Shown piece by piece: positions 33,431-41,660 of a stretch of 64,000 nt of DNA (its first letter is position 1; the number at the start of each line of letters is the position of its first letter). The notes under the pieces are model-generated. The model did no database searches and was not told the DNA's origin. It worked only from the letters and a program-made list of their open reading frames with translations. The DNA lies in assembly GCF_026625985.1 (NCBI RefSeq), contig NZ_CP113116.1, forward strand, positions 5,270,001 to 5,334,000, written 5' to 3'. A program made the position numbers and the translations under genes. Origin of the DNA: Mycobacterium sp. Aquia_213. Its GTDB lineage: Bacteria > Actinomycetota > Actinomycetes > Mycobacteriales > Mycobacteriaceae.

Positions 33431-34443
33431 GAGTGGACTCCAACCGGAACGAGTTCGGACACAATCTGTTCGGCGGTCCATGGCGCCAGCAGAAAACCTG
33501 ACCGGCCGTGGCCGGTGGCGACCAGAGTGCGTTCGTCCAGGCGATGCACCAGGGGCAGGTTGTCCGGTGTCATCGGGCGCAGCCCGGCGGCGCACTCGGC
33601 CAGCTCGTACTCACCCAGTGCCGGCAGCACCGCACACGCGTCGTCCAGCAGGTCACGCACGCCGGACACGACCGGGGCGGTATCGCGGCCGTGCTCGTAC
33701 TGCGTCGCGCCAACCACCACTCCGTCCGCACGCGGCACCACATACACCTGGCGCCCGTGCACGCGCGCACGAATCACTCTGCGCAGCAACGGCATACAGC
33801 CTTTTCGCCAGCGCAGCCGCAGCACCTCGCCCTTGACCGGGCGCACCGGCAGACCGGGCCACAGCGTCGGTGCGTCAATGCCGTTGGCGATCACCACCGC
33901 GTCACCGTCGACCCGCGACAGGTCATGCGCCGGCGGCGCCCACGCGATGCCGAGACGTTCGCAATCCGCTGCCAGCGCGTCGACCACGGCGCGATTGTCC
34001 ACGGCCAGCTCGGTGGGCGCCCGGAAGCCGTGCCGGATGCCTTGCGCCAGAAGGGGTTCGACATCGCACGCGGCCGGCTCCCAGATCACCGGATGCCCTT
34101 GGTCAGCCAGCCAGTCCGCGACGGTGCGCAAATCGGCGACGTCGGCCCGGTCTACGGCCAGCACCAGCGACTCGCGCGCGGTGACCACCTCCGGCGGCAG
34201 CCCGTCCAGGTAGCCGCCCTCACGCCACAGCCGCAGCGACTCCAGGCCCAGCCGCAGCAATCGTTCCTCGCCGGGCCAGCCCTCGCTGTGCGGGGCCAGC
34301 ATGCCGCCGGCGACCCAGGACGCGCCCTGCTCGCCACTGCGGTGTACCCGCACCGACCATCCGGCTTGGGCTGCCCGGCGCGCGACCGACAGCCCGATGA
34401 CGCCGCCGCCGATGACGGCCAGCGTCCCCACCTCTGCAGGCAT
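33427..34443 (-). CDS. thiO: Glycine oxidase ThiO
   Basis: A 338-residue FAD enzyme that oxidises glycine to the dehydroglycine used by ThiG. The dinucleotide motif is VIGGGVIGLSVARRA at residues 10-24; GASWVAGGMLAPHSEG and the C-terminal AAGLRPMTPDNLPLV are typical of D-amino-acid-oxidase family members. It is the first coding gene after the second TPP riboswitch, which sits about six bases upstream of the ATG at 34443. The order thiO-thiS-thiG matches H37Rv. Confidence 0.94.
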   Translation of the reverse strand: MPAEVGTLAVIGGGVIGLSVARRAAQAGWSVRVHRSGEQGASWVAGGMLAPHSEGWPGEERLLRLGLESLRLWREGGYLDGLPPEVVTARESLVLAVDRADVADLRTVADWLADQGHPVIWEPAACDVEPLLAQGIRHGFRAPTELAVDNRAVVDALAADCERLGIAWAPPAHDLSRVDGDAVVIANGIDAPTLWPGLPVRPVKGEVLRLRWRKGCMPLLRRVIRARVHGRQVYVVPRADGVVVGATQYEHGRDTAPVVSGVRDLLDDACAVLPALGEYELAECAAGLRPMTPDNLPLVHRLDERTLVATGHGRSGFLLAPWTAEQIVSELVPVGVHS

Positions 34444-34449
34444 TTTCCG

Positions 34450-34550
34450 CTCCCTTCGCCGGCATGACCCGGATCAGGTGTGACGGTAAGGACAGCTCCG
34501 GTTGCTCCGGCTGTGTCCACTCTCAGCCCCGCAGATCGCCCGGGACTCCC
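34450..34550 (-). promoter_or_regulatory. TPP riboswitch (THI element) controlling thiO-thiS-thiG
   Basis: Read on the minus strand: GCGGGGCTGAGAGTGGAC near 34538-34521, an apical P3 arm containing CCGGAGCAACCGG, then CACCTGATCCGGGTCATGCC and GGCGAAGGGA next to the thiO start. The CTGAGA and ACCTGATCxGGxxxATGCC signatures are exact. Binding of thiamine pyrophosphate should hide the thiO ribosome site. This is the second such element in the window. Confidence 0.93.
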
Positions 34551-34573
34551 GTGTCTCTCGTTGTTTGGTCTCT

Positions 34574-34591
34574 ACGCTAGCGCGCTAGCGT
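34574..34591. promoter_or_regulatory. Perfect 18-base palindrome in the thiO/thiE divergent promoter
   Basis: ACGCTAGCGCGCTAGCGT is a perfect dyad. It lies six bases before the thiE start and beyond the 5' end of the thiO riboswitch. It is a candidate operator for a dimeric regulator acting on both directions, or part of the thiE start-site structure. No regulator is known to me. Confidence 0.45.
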
Positions 34592-34597
34592 CGCGGT

Positions 34598-35269
34598 GTG
34601 CACGATCCTGTTACCCGTCTTACCGCCGCCCGGCTCTATCTGTGTACCGACGCGCGGCGCGAGCGCGGCGACTTGGCCCAGTTCGCCGACGCCGCCCTGG
34701 CCGGCGGGGTCGACATCATCCAGCTGCGCGACAAGGGATCGGCAGGTGAACAGCGGCTCGGTCCGCTGGAGGCGCGCGACGAGCTGGCCGCCTGCGAGAT
34801 CCTCGCGGACGCGGCCCGCCGGCACGGCGCGCTGTTCGCGGTCAACGACCGCGCCGACATCGCCCGCGCCGCCGGGGCCGACGTGCTGCACCTGGGCCAG
34901 GGTGACCTGCCACCGGCGGTGGCCCGCGAGATCGTCGGGCCGGACACGCTGATCGGCCTGTCCACCCACGACGCCGACCAGGTCACCAATGCCGACGCGG
35001 CCGGCGTCGACTACTTCTGCGTCGGCCCGTGCTGGCCGACCCCCACCAAACCCGACCGTGCCGCGCCCGGCCTGGGATTGGTCCGCACCGCCGCCGCGCT
35101 GCGGACCGGCAAGCCGTGGTTCGCGATCGGCGGCATCGACGCGCAGCGGCTGCCAGAGGTGCTCGAGGCCGGGGCCCGGCGAATCGTGGTGGTGCGCGCG
35201 ATCACTGCGGCCGACGACCCCCGGGCCGCGGCCGACCGGCTCAGGTCAGCGCTTCGAGCAGCGAGCTGA
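34598..35269 (+). CDS. thiE: Thiamine-phosphate synthase ThiE
   Basis: A 223-residue TIM-barrel enzyme that couples the pyrimidine and thiazole halves to thiamine phosphate. Conserved segments are ARLYLCTDAR, VDIIQLRDKG, FAVNDRADIARAAGADVLHLGQGDL, the flexible loop (CVGPCWPTPTKPDRAAPGL) and AIGGID. It starts with GTG 34598 without a clear ribosome site and may be leaderless. It has no riboswitch of its own, unlike thiC and thiO. The 3' end overlaps the convergent mutT3 gene by 29 bases. Confidence 0.94.
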   Translation: MHDPVTRLTAARLYLCTDARRERGDLAQFADAALAGGVDIIQLRDKGSAGEQRLGPLEARDELAACEILADAARRHGALFAVNDRADIARAAGADVLHLGQGDLPPAVAREIVGPDTLIGLSTHDADQVTNADAAGVDYFCVGPCWPTPTKPDRAAPGLGLVRTAAALRTGKPWFAIGGIDAQRLPEVLEAGARRIVVVRAITAADDPRAAADRLRSALRAAS

Positions 35270-35873
35270 TCCGGGGGCTCAGTTGCGACGGCGCCTGATC
35301 CGCATCACCCGGCATACACCAGACGAAGACTCCGGCGTCGATCTCCAGCGTTCGCGGCAGATGCTGGCGCCGTTCGTCGCCATGCCCCAGCGGAACCAGC
35401 GCGGTCGCGGTGCGCAGCCGCTCCCAGCTGGCGGCGAAACCGGGATGCAGCGGCAGGTCGGCCACCTCGTCCTCGGCCACCCAGCGCATTTCGGCGCTTT
35501 CCCGGTTGGGCACCGTGTGCAGCAACTCGCCGGCGTCGGCGACGACGGTGGTGTAGGTCCAGTGCGTGCCGGCGATCCCGGCTACCTCGGCGGTGAGCAC
35601 CGTCGCCCGCACCGCCACCCGTTCGGCCGGCAGACCGGCCTCCTCGTGGGCCTCGCGGACCGCGGTCTCCTCCGGGGTTTCGTGGCTGTCTCGCGCGCCG
35701 CCGGGCAACCCCCAGGTGCCGCCCTGATGGCTCCACACCGCGCGATGCTGCAGCAACACGGCGGGGGTTCCGTCGGGCCGCGGCGCCCGCAACAGCAGAC
35801 CCGCCGCGCCGAACCGACCCCAGTAGTGGGCGCCGCTGTCGGATATCACCCATCCGTCACCGTCGCCATGCAC
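35241..35873 (-). CDS. mutT3: Nudix hydrolase MutT3
   Basis: A 210-residue Nudix hydrolase. The box G-x5-E-x7-REAxEEAGL is intact from GGARDSHETPEE to REAHEEAGL, so Mg-dependent pyrophosphohydrolysis is expected. Family members sanitise oxidised nucleotides such as 8-oxo-dGTP. Position next to thiE matches Rv0413. It overlaps thiE at its 3' end and is divergent from glnX with 132 bases between. Confidence 0.92.
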   Translation of the reverse strand: MHGDGDGWVISDSGAHYWGRFGAAGLLLRAPRPDGTPAVLLQHRAVWSHQGGTWGLPGGARDSHETPEETAVREAHEEAGLPAERVAVRATVLTAEVAGIAGTHWTYTTVVADAGELLHTVPNRESAEMRWVAEDEVADLPLHPGFAASWERLRTATALVPLGHGDERRQHLPRTLEIDAGVFVWCMPGDADQAPSQLSPRISSLLEALT

Positions 35874-36005
35874 GCGTTCAGGATATGCAGCCGATCACCG
35901 AAATTGGGGCCGCCTCCCCCCATCCGCCCCGAGATCCTCTTAGAATTCGCTTATACAGGTACGAGCGGCGCACACCAATGACCGAAAGTTGAGGTCGGGA
36001 CACAC

Positions 36006-37325
36006 GTGACGGTTCAGCTGGCGCACCCGTCGACCGAACCGCTGGGGTCGCGGTCGCCGGGCGAACCGGCCCACCCCCGCTGGTGGTTCATCTCGACGAC
36101 CCCGGGACGCATCCTGACGATCGGCATCGTCTTGGCCGCGCTCGGGGTCTCCAGCGCCTTCGCCACCTCGACGACCATCAACCACCGCCAGCAGGTGCTG
36201 TCCACCGTCCTCAACCACACCGAGCCGCTGGCGTTCGCGGCCGGACGGCTCTACACCACGCTGTCGGTGGCCGACGCCGCGGCGGCCACCGCGTTCATCG
36301 CCCAGGCCGAGCCGTGGCCGGTGCGGTTGCGCTACGAACAGGCCATCACCGACGCGGCGGTCGCCGTGACCCGGGCTTCGAGCGGTCTGACCGATGAACC
36401 GCTGGTACAGCTACTCGGCAAGATCAACGCCGAGCTGGCCGTCTATACGGGCCTGATCGAAATAGCGCGGACCAACAACCGGGAAGGCAACCCGGTCGGT
36501 TCGTCGTACCTGTCGGAAGCCTCGGGCCTGATGCAGTCGACGATCCTGCCCGACGCGGCGCAGCTGTATCAGGCGACGTCGGAACGGGTGGACGCGGAAA
36601 CCACGGCGTCCACGCACTTCCCGGCTCCGGTGGTGCTCGTCATCGCCACCACGGTGGTCTTCGGCCTGTTCTCGCATCGCTGGCTGGCCCGGCGTACCCG
36701 GCGCCGCATCAACCCGGGGCTGGTGGTGGGCGCGCTCGGTATCCTCGTGATGGTGGTGTGGGTCGGGACTGCGCTAACAATCTCCACGACTGCCAGCCGT
36801 AGCGCCAAAGACACGGCGGCCGAGTCGCTCAAGACCGTGACCAGCGTGGCGATCACCGCGCAGCAGGCCCGGGCCGACGAGACGCTGTCGCTGATTCGGC
36901 GCGGCGACGAGCAGATCCGCAAACAGTCGTTCTATCAGCGCATCGACTTCATGCATAACCAGATCGATCAGTACATGGCGCGCAGCGATGCCGTCGACAA
37001 ACCCGACCTGCAAGGCGCCGATCAGCTGCTGGTCCGCTGGCGCCAAGCCAATGACCGCATCAACTCCTACATCTCGGTCGGCAACTATCGCTCCGCCACC
37101 CAGATCGCGCTGGGCAGCGCCGAGGACGACTCGACGCCCGCGTTCGACAAGCTCGAAGATCAGTTGGGCAAGGCCATGACCCAATGCCGGGCGCACCTGC
37201 GCAACGACGTGATCAACGCGCGCAGCGGGCTGTCCGGCGCTCAGGTCGGCGGCGTGGTGCTCAGCCTGGGTGCCGCCATCGCGGTCGCGCTGGGCCTGTG
37301 GCCGCGGCTGAAAGAGTATCGATAA
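36006..37325 (+). CDS. glnX: Membrane sensor GlnX (Rv0412c type)
   Basis: A 439-residue membrane protein with four predicted helices at about 34-55, 203-223, 239-262 and 417-436. The two large loops, 56-200 and 263-415, look like helical sensor bundles facing outside. In mycobacteria GlnX passes the amino-acid signal from the binding lipoprotein GlnH to the kinase PknG. The stop TAA shares two bases with the glnH start (TAATG), and glnH in turn overlaps pknG, so the three form a tightly coupled operon. The start is GTG 36006. Confidence 0.93.
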   Translation: MTVQLAHPSTEPLGSRSPGEPAHPRWWFISTTPGRILTIGIVLAALGVSSAFATSTTINHRQQVLSTVLNHTEPLAFAAGRLYTTLSVADAAAATAFIAQAEPWPVRLRYEQAITDAAVAVTRASSGLTDEPLVQLLGKINAELAVYTGLIEIARTNNREGNPVGSSYLSEASGLMQSTILPDAAQLYQATSERVDAETTASTHFPAPVVLVIATTVVFGLFSHRWLARRTRRRINPGLVVGALGILVMVVWVGTALTISTTASRSAKDTAAESLKTVTSVAITAQQARADETLSLIRRGDEQIRKQSFYQRIDFMHNQIDQYMARSDAVDKPDLQGADQLLVRWRQANDRINSYISVGNYRSATQIALGSAEDDSTPAFDKLEDQLGKAMTQCRAHLRNDVINARSGLSGAQVGGVVLSLGAAIAVALGLWPRLKEYR

Positions 37326-38302
37326 TGAACCGTCTGCCCAGGATCCGCCGGGCGTCCGCCGTGCTGGGCACGGCGATCGTGCTGGCGGGTTGCGGGCACA
37401 CCGAATCGCTGACCGTGGCCACCGCGCCGACGTTGCCGCCGCCCACGCCGGTCGGCATGGAGCAGCTGTCGGCAGAGCCACCGCTGCCGCCCGACGAAGC
37501 CAGCCAGGATTGCAACGCCACCGCCAGCCTGCGCCCGTTCGCCACCAAGCCCGAGGCCGACGCCGCGGTGGCCGACATCCGGGCCCGCGGCCGGCTGATC
37601 GTCGGGCTCGACATCGGCAGCAACCTGTTCAGCTTCCGCGACCCGATCACCGGGGAGATCACCGGTTTCGACGTCGACATCGCCGGTGAGATCGCGCGCG
37701 ACATCTTCGGCGCCCCGTCGCACGTCGAGTACCGGATCCTGTCGTCCGACGAACGCATCACCGCGCTGCAGCACTCCGAGGTCGACATCGTCGTCAAGAC
37801 GATGACCATCACCTGCGACCGTCGCAAGCAGGTCAACTTCTCCACCGTCTACCTCGATGCCAACCAGCGGATCCTGGCCTCGCGCGACTCGCCGATCGCC
37901 AAGGTGGCCGATCTGTCCGGCAAGCGCGTCTGCGTGGCCAGGGGTACCACGTCGTTGCACCGCATCCGTCAGATCGACCCGCCCCCGGTGATCGTCTCGG
38001 TGGTCAACTGGGCGGACTGCCTGGTGGCCATGCAACAGCGGGAGATCGACGCCGTCAGCACCGACGACTCGATCCTGGCCGGGCTGGTCGAGGAAGACCC
38101 GTATCTGCACATCGTCGGACCGAACATGGCCACCCAGCCCTACGGCATCGGCATCAACCTGGACAACGCCGGGCTGGTCCGATTCGTCAACGGCACGCTG
38201 GAGCGCATCCGTCGTGACGGCACCTGGAACACCTTGTACCGCAAGTGGTTAACGGTTCTCGGCCCGGCGCCCGCCCCGCCCGTACCTAGGTATGTGGACT
38301 GA
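37325..38302 (+). CDS. glnH: Amino-acid-binding lipoprotein GlnH
   Basis: A 325-residue lipoprotein with lipobox VLAGC near residue 24, a Pro-rich linker, and a type 3 solute-binding domain: RLIVGLDIGSNLFSFRDP, ITGFDVDIAGEIARDIFG and GKRVCVARGTTSLHRI. Mycobacterial GlnH binds aspartate, glutamate or asparagine and signals through GlnX to PknG rather than serving a transporter; no ABC permease is nearby. Its stop TGA shares one base with the pknG start. Confidence 0.94.
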   Translation: MNRLPRIRRASAVLGTAIVLAGCGHTESLTVATAPTLPPPTPVGMEQLSAEPPLPPDEASQDCNATASLRPFATKPEADAAVADIRARGRLIVGLDIGSNLFSFRDPITGEITGFDVDIAGEIARDIFGAPSHVEYRILSSDERITALQHSEVDIVVKTMTITCDRRKQVNFSTVYLDANQRILASRDSPIAKVADLSGKRVCVARGTTSLHRIRQIDPPPVIVSVVNWADCLVAMQQREIDAVSTDDSILAGLVEEDPYLHIVGPNMATQPYGIGINLDNAGLVRFVNGTLERIRRDGTWNTLYRKWLTVLGPAPAPPVPRYVD

Positions 38303-40572
38303 TGAGCGAGGCAGAACCCGACACCGACGCCGAGGACACCGACCCCGGCACCCAGCCACCGGACGCACAGACCGGTGCGACGACGGGGCGCGCGCATGCC
38401 ACCCAGGCGCTCTTCCGGCCCGACTGGGACGACGATGACGACGACAGGCTGCCGCACATCACGCTCGGCAGCCTGGACACCGAGCCGCAAGACCGGATGA
38501 CGGTCGCGACCCGGGTGCTGCCGCCGACCCGGGAGCTCGGGGGTGGGCTGGTCAAGATCCCCCGGGTGCGGGATATCGACCCGGTCGAAGCCCTGATGAC
38601 CAATCCGATGGTGCCGGAGGGAAAGCGGTACTGCTGGAACTGCGGAAAGCCGGTGGGCCGCTCCGGCTCCGAGGGCAAGGGCGCATCGGAGGGCAAATGC
38701 CCGTCCTGCGGAAGTCCGTATTCGTTTCTGCCCCAGCTGAATCCAGGCGACATCGTCGCGAACCAGTACGAGGTCAAAGGCTGCATCGCACACGGCGGGC
38801 TGGGCTGGGTGTACCTGGCCGTCGACCACAACGTCAACGACCGACCGGTGGTGCTCAAGGGCCTGGTGCATTCCGGTGACGCCGAGGCGCAGGCGATCGC
38901 GATGGCCGAACGGCAGTTCCTCGCCGAGGTGGTCCACCCGCAGATCGTGCAGATCTTCAACTTCGTCGAGCACACCGACCGGCACGGCGATCCGGTCGGC
39001 TACATCGTCATGGAGTACATCGGCGGGCAGTCGCTCAAGCGGGGCAAGAAGGACCCCAGACTGCCGGTCGCCGAGGCCATCGCCTACCTGCTGGAAATCC
39101 TGCCCGCGCTGAGTTATCTGCATTCGATCGGCTTGGTCTACAACGACCTCAAGCCGGAGAACATCATGCTCACCGAGGAGCAGCTGGAGCTGATCGACCT
39201 GGGCGCGGTGTCGCGGGTCAACTCGTTCGGCTACCTCTACGGCACACCGGGCTACCAGGCGCCCGAGATCGTGCGCACCGGCCCGACGATCGCCACCGAC
39301 ATCTACACCGTCGGACGTACGCTGGCCGCGCTCACGTTGAAGCTGCGCACCCGCAATGGCCGCTACGTGGACGGGCTGCCCGAGGACGACCCGGTGCTGT
39401 CCACCTACGACTCGTTCGGCAGGCTGCTGCGCCGCGCCATCGACCCCGACCCGCGGCGCCGGTTCGGCTCCGCCGAGGAGATCTCCGCGCAGTTGATGGG
39501 CGTGCTGCGCGAGGTCGTCGCCCAGGATTCCGGGGTGCCGCGGCCCGGGCTGTCGACGCTGTTCAGCCCGAGCCGCTCCACCTTCGGCGTGGACCTGTCG
39601 GTGGCGCACACCGACGTCTACCTGGACGGGCAGGTGCATTCGGAGAAGTTGACCGCCCGGGAGATCGTGACCGCGCTGCCGGTGCCGCTGGTCGATCCGA
39701 GCGACCTCGCCGCGCCGGTGCTGCAGGCGACGGTGCTCTCGCAGCCGGTGCAGACCCTGGACTCGTTGCGCGCGGCGCGGCACGGCTCGCTGTCCGCCGA
39801 GGGCATGGACGTATCGGAGTCCGTCGAGCTGCCGCTGATGGAGGTCCGCGCACTGCTGGATCTCGGGGATGTGGCCAAGGCCACCCGCAAACTCGACGAC
39901 CTGGCCGAGCGGGTGGGCTGGCGCTGGCGGCTGGTCTGGTTCCGGGCCGTCGCCGAGTTGCTCACCGGCGACTACGACTCTGCCATCAAGCATTTCACCG
40001 AGGTGCTGGATATCTTCCCCGGCGAGCTGGCGCCGAAATTGGCGCTGGCCGCCACCGGCGAACTCGCCGGCAATGTCGACGTGGACAAGTTCTACCGGAC
40101 GGTATGGCGCACCAACGATGGCGTGATCTCGGCGGCCTTCGGATTGGCGAGATCGCTTTCGGCCGAGGGCGATCGAATGCGTGCGGTGCGCACGCTCGAC
40201 GAAGTGCCCGCGACCTCACGGCATTTCACGACGGCGCGGCTGACCAGTGCGGTGACCCTGTTGTCCGGCCGGTCGATCAACGAGGTCACCGAGGAGCAGA
40301 TCCGCGACGCCGCCCGGCGAGTCGAGGCACTACCGCCCACCGAGCCGCGGGTGTTGCAGATCCGCGCCCTGGTGCTCGGCGGTGCGATGGACTGGCTCGA
40401 CACCAACCCGGCCAGCACGAACCACATCCTCGGCTTCCCGTTCACCCAGCACGGGCTGCGGCTGGGCGTCGAGGCATCGCTGCGCAGCCTGGCCCGGGTA
40501 GCGCCCACCCAGCGGCATCGCTACACCCTCGTCGACATGGCCAACCGGGTGCGCCCCACCAGCACGTTTTAA
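38302..40572 (+). CDS. pknG: Serine/threonine protein kinase PknG
   Basis: A 756-residue soluble kinase. In order: an acidic disordered N-terminus (1-75) with Thr phosphorylation candidates, a rubredoxin-like domain with metal Cys111, Cys114, Cys133 and Cys136, the kinase domain (about 150-400) and a TPR-rich C-terminus. The ATP-binding Lys is Lys186 in VVLKGL; the catalytic loop is YNDLKPENIML and the metal Asp lies in LIDLGAV. The unusual ND in place of RD is the known PknG pattern. PknG phosphorylates GarA and adjusts glutamate metabolism, and in pathogens it also affects phagosome maturation. It is the last gene of the glnX operon. Confidence 0.96.
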   Translation: MSEAEPDTDAEDTDPGTQPPDAQTGATTGRAHATQALFRPDWDDDDDDRLPHITLGSLDTEPQDRMTVATRVLPPTRELGGGLVKIPRVRDIDPVEALMTNPMVPEGKRYCWNCGKPVGRSGSEGKGASEGKCPSCGSPYSFLPQLNPGDIVANQYEVKGCIAHGGLGWVYLAVDHNVNDRPVVLKGLVHSGDAEAQAIAMAERQFLAEVVHPQIVQIFNFVEHTDRHGDPVGYIVMEYIGGQSLKRGKKDPRLPVAEAIAYLLEILPALSYLHSIGLVYNDLKPENIMLTEEQLELIDLGAVSRVNSFGYLYGTPGYQAPEIVRTGPTIATDIYTVGRTLAALTLKLRTRNGRYVDGLPEDDPVLSTYDSFGRLLRRAIDPDPRRRFGSAEEISAQLMGVLREVVAQDSGVPRPGLSTLFSPSRSTFGVDLSVAHTDVYLDGQVHSEKLTAREIVTALPVPLVDPSDLAAPVLQATVLSQPVQTLDSLRAARHGSLSAEGMDVSESVELPLMEVRALLDLGDVAKATRKLDDLAERVGWRWRLVWFRAVAELLTGDYDSAIKHFTEVLDIFPGELAPKLALAATGELAGNVDVDKFYRTVWRTNDGVISAAFGLARSLSAEGDRMRAVRTLDEVPATSRHFTTARLTSAVTLLSGRSINEVTEEQIRDAARRVEALPPTEPRVLQIRALVLGGAMDWLDTNPASTNHILGFPFTQHGLRLGVEASLRSLARVAPTQRHRYTLVDMANRVRPTSTF

Positions 40573-40593
40573 TTCCTTCGCGTCGCGGGTCGG

Positions 40594-40619
40594 GCCCCGG
40601 GTCGTCGCCCCGGGTCGTC
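40594..40619. repeat. Two perfect 13-base tandem repeats after pknG
   Basis: GCCCCGGGTCGTC occurs twice in direct succession (40594-40606 and 40607-40619). They abut the left 60-base palindromic repeat and may belong to the same element. Confidence 0.55.
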
Positions 40620-40677
40620 GAGTGTGCATCCTTGTCGGTCTAGATGCACACTCACCACCCTCAGCGCACACTCGACG
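40618..40677. repeat. Palindromic 60-base repeat, left of the DUF559 gene
   Basis: It contains GAGTGTGCAT, then the inverted ATGCACACTC after 14 bases, then another GCGCACACTCGA. A related element at 41571-41630, about three quarters identical in the same orientation, lies on the other side of the gene. The right third of this element encodes the last residues and stop codon of the DUF559 gene. Confidence 0.7.
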
Positions 40678-41515
40678 CGGCCAGCGCGGCCCGCACCCGG
40701 CGCAGGATATTGGCCGGGCTGTCTTCGGCCACCACCCGGACGACTGTCCAACCCAGCCCCTCGAGCATCTCCAGCCGCCGGATGTCCTTGACGTATTGCC
40801 TTCGGTCCGTGCGATGTTGGTCGCCGTCATACTCCACCGCGAGCATGCAGTCCTCCCAGCCGAGGTCGAGGTAGGCGACCGGCATGCCGTCAACACCGAC
40901 TACGGGTATCTGTGTCTGCGGCCGCGGCAGACCCGCATCGATGAGCAGCAGCCGCAAGTAGCTCTCCCGCGGAGATTGCGCCCCCGCATCGACCAAATCA
41001 AGCGCGGCCTGCAAGCGACGAACTCCGGGTGAGCGTGGGTGGCACGCGGCCACCTCCAGCACGTCCTCTACTTTGAAACCCGTTGCACGCGCGAGCGCGT
41101 CGAGTCGGGCAACCGCGGAGTGGACCGCCCCGCGCCGGCCGACGTCGAAGGCGGTGCGCTCGGGTGTCGTCACATCGAGTCCGTCAACCAGCTGTATCTC
41201 GCTGTCTAGCAACGCATCACGCCGCGCCAGTACCCCGGGGGGTGCATGTGAGTTGGCGTAAATCAGCTCTACCGGGACAGCATTGGGAATCCACTTGGCG
41301 CCGTGTAATGCCGCGGCCGCTGCCCCGGCGATAATTCCTCTGCGCTTCGACCAGAGCCAGGCGGCAACGATGCGCCGTTCCAGTGATATCTCGGCATCTC
41401 TTGATAGGTAGACATTCGGAAAGAGCACGCGGTACTGAGTCTGCAACTCATGACGAGTCAGCGCGCCGTCCGCCAGTGCCTCGCTGCCCATGAACGGTTT
41501 TCCCAGATAAGGCAT
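40661..41515 (-). CDS. DUF559-type nuclease with AbiEi-like N-terminal region
   Basis: A 284-residue protein. The N-terminal 90 residues resemble the winged-helix AbiEi-type antitoxin region (GALTRHELQTQYRVLFPNVY, then AAAAALHGAKWIPNAVPVEL). The C-terminal 110 resemble Vsr/DUF559 PD-(D/E)xK nucleases, with DLGWEDCMLAVEYDGDQHR and the downstream RRLEMLEGLGWTVVRVVAED. Actinobacteria carry many such genes, often labelled type IV toxin-antitoxin or endonuclease-domain proteins, with no proven job. Both ends of the gene are bounded by related palindromic repeats, and its stop codon lies inside the left one. ATG 41515 is chosen because upstream frames cross the right repeat. Confidence 0.8.
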   Translation of the reverse strand: MPYLGKPFMGSEALADGALTRHELQTQYRVLFPNVYLSRDAEISLERRIVAAWLWSKRRGIIAGAAAAALHGAKWIPNAVPVELIYANSHAPPGVLARRDALLDSEIQLVDGLDVTTPERTAFDVGRRGAVHSAVARLDALARATGFKVEDVLEVAACHPRSPGVRRLQAALDLVDAGAQSPRESYLRLLLIDAGLPRPQTQIPVVGVDGMPVAYLDLGWEDCMLAVEYDGDQHRTDRRQYVKDIRRLEMLEGLGWTVVRVVAEDSPANILRRVRAALAASSVR

Positions 41516-41570
41516 GTGTCGAACACTCGCACAACCGGGCAGTCCGCGACTTCGTCTATCCACAGGCCTG

Positions 41571-41630
41571 TCGAGTGTGCATCGTCGTCGGCCTGAGTGC
41601 ACACTCCACGACGTGAGTTCACACTCGACG
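41571..41630. repeat. Palindromic 60-base repeat, right of the DUF559 gene
   Basis: Starts TCGAGTGTGCATCGTCGTCG, followed by GTGCACACTC in inverse and a third half site TTCACACTCGACG. It aligns with 40618-40677 in direct orientation. A run of imperfect CGACGGG repeats follows up to the ackA stop. Confidence 0.7.
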
Positions 41631-41658
41631 ACGGGCGACGGGCGACGGCCGACGGGCG
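41627..41658. repeat. Short tandem CGACGGG repeats at the ackA 3' end
   Basis: Four imperfect copies of a 7-10 base unit (CGACGGGCGACGGGCGACGG and on) lie between the right palindromic repeat and the ackA stop at 41661. Together with the 13-base repeats at 40594 they frame the nuclease element on the outside. Confidence 0.5.
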
Positions 41659-41660
41659 AG

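Noticed and set aside
38140..39993. Long open frame on the minus strand across glnH and pknG
   Set aside because: It is rich in Arg, Gln, His and Gly, has no domain or ribosome site, and lies opposite two well-supported genes. In DNA of this GC content such antisense frames are expected.
41627..41658. CGACGGG repeats considered as a transcription terminator for ackA
   Set aside because: There is no U-run and the repeats are direct, not inverted. I record them only as short tandem repeats.
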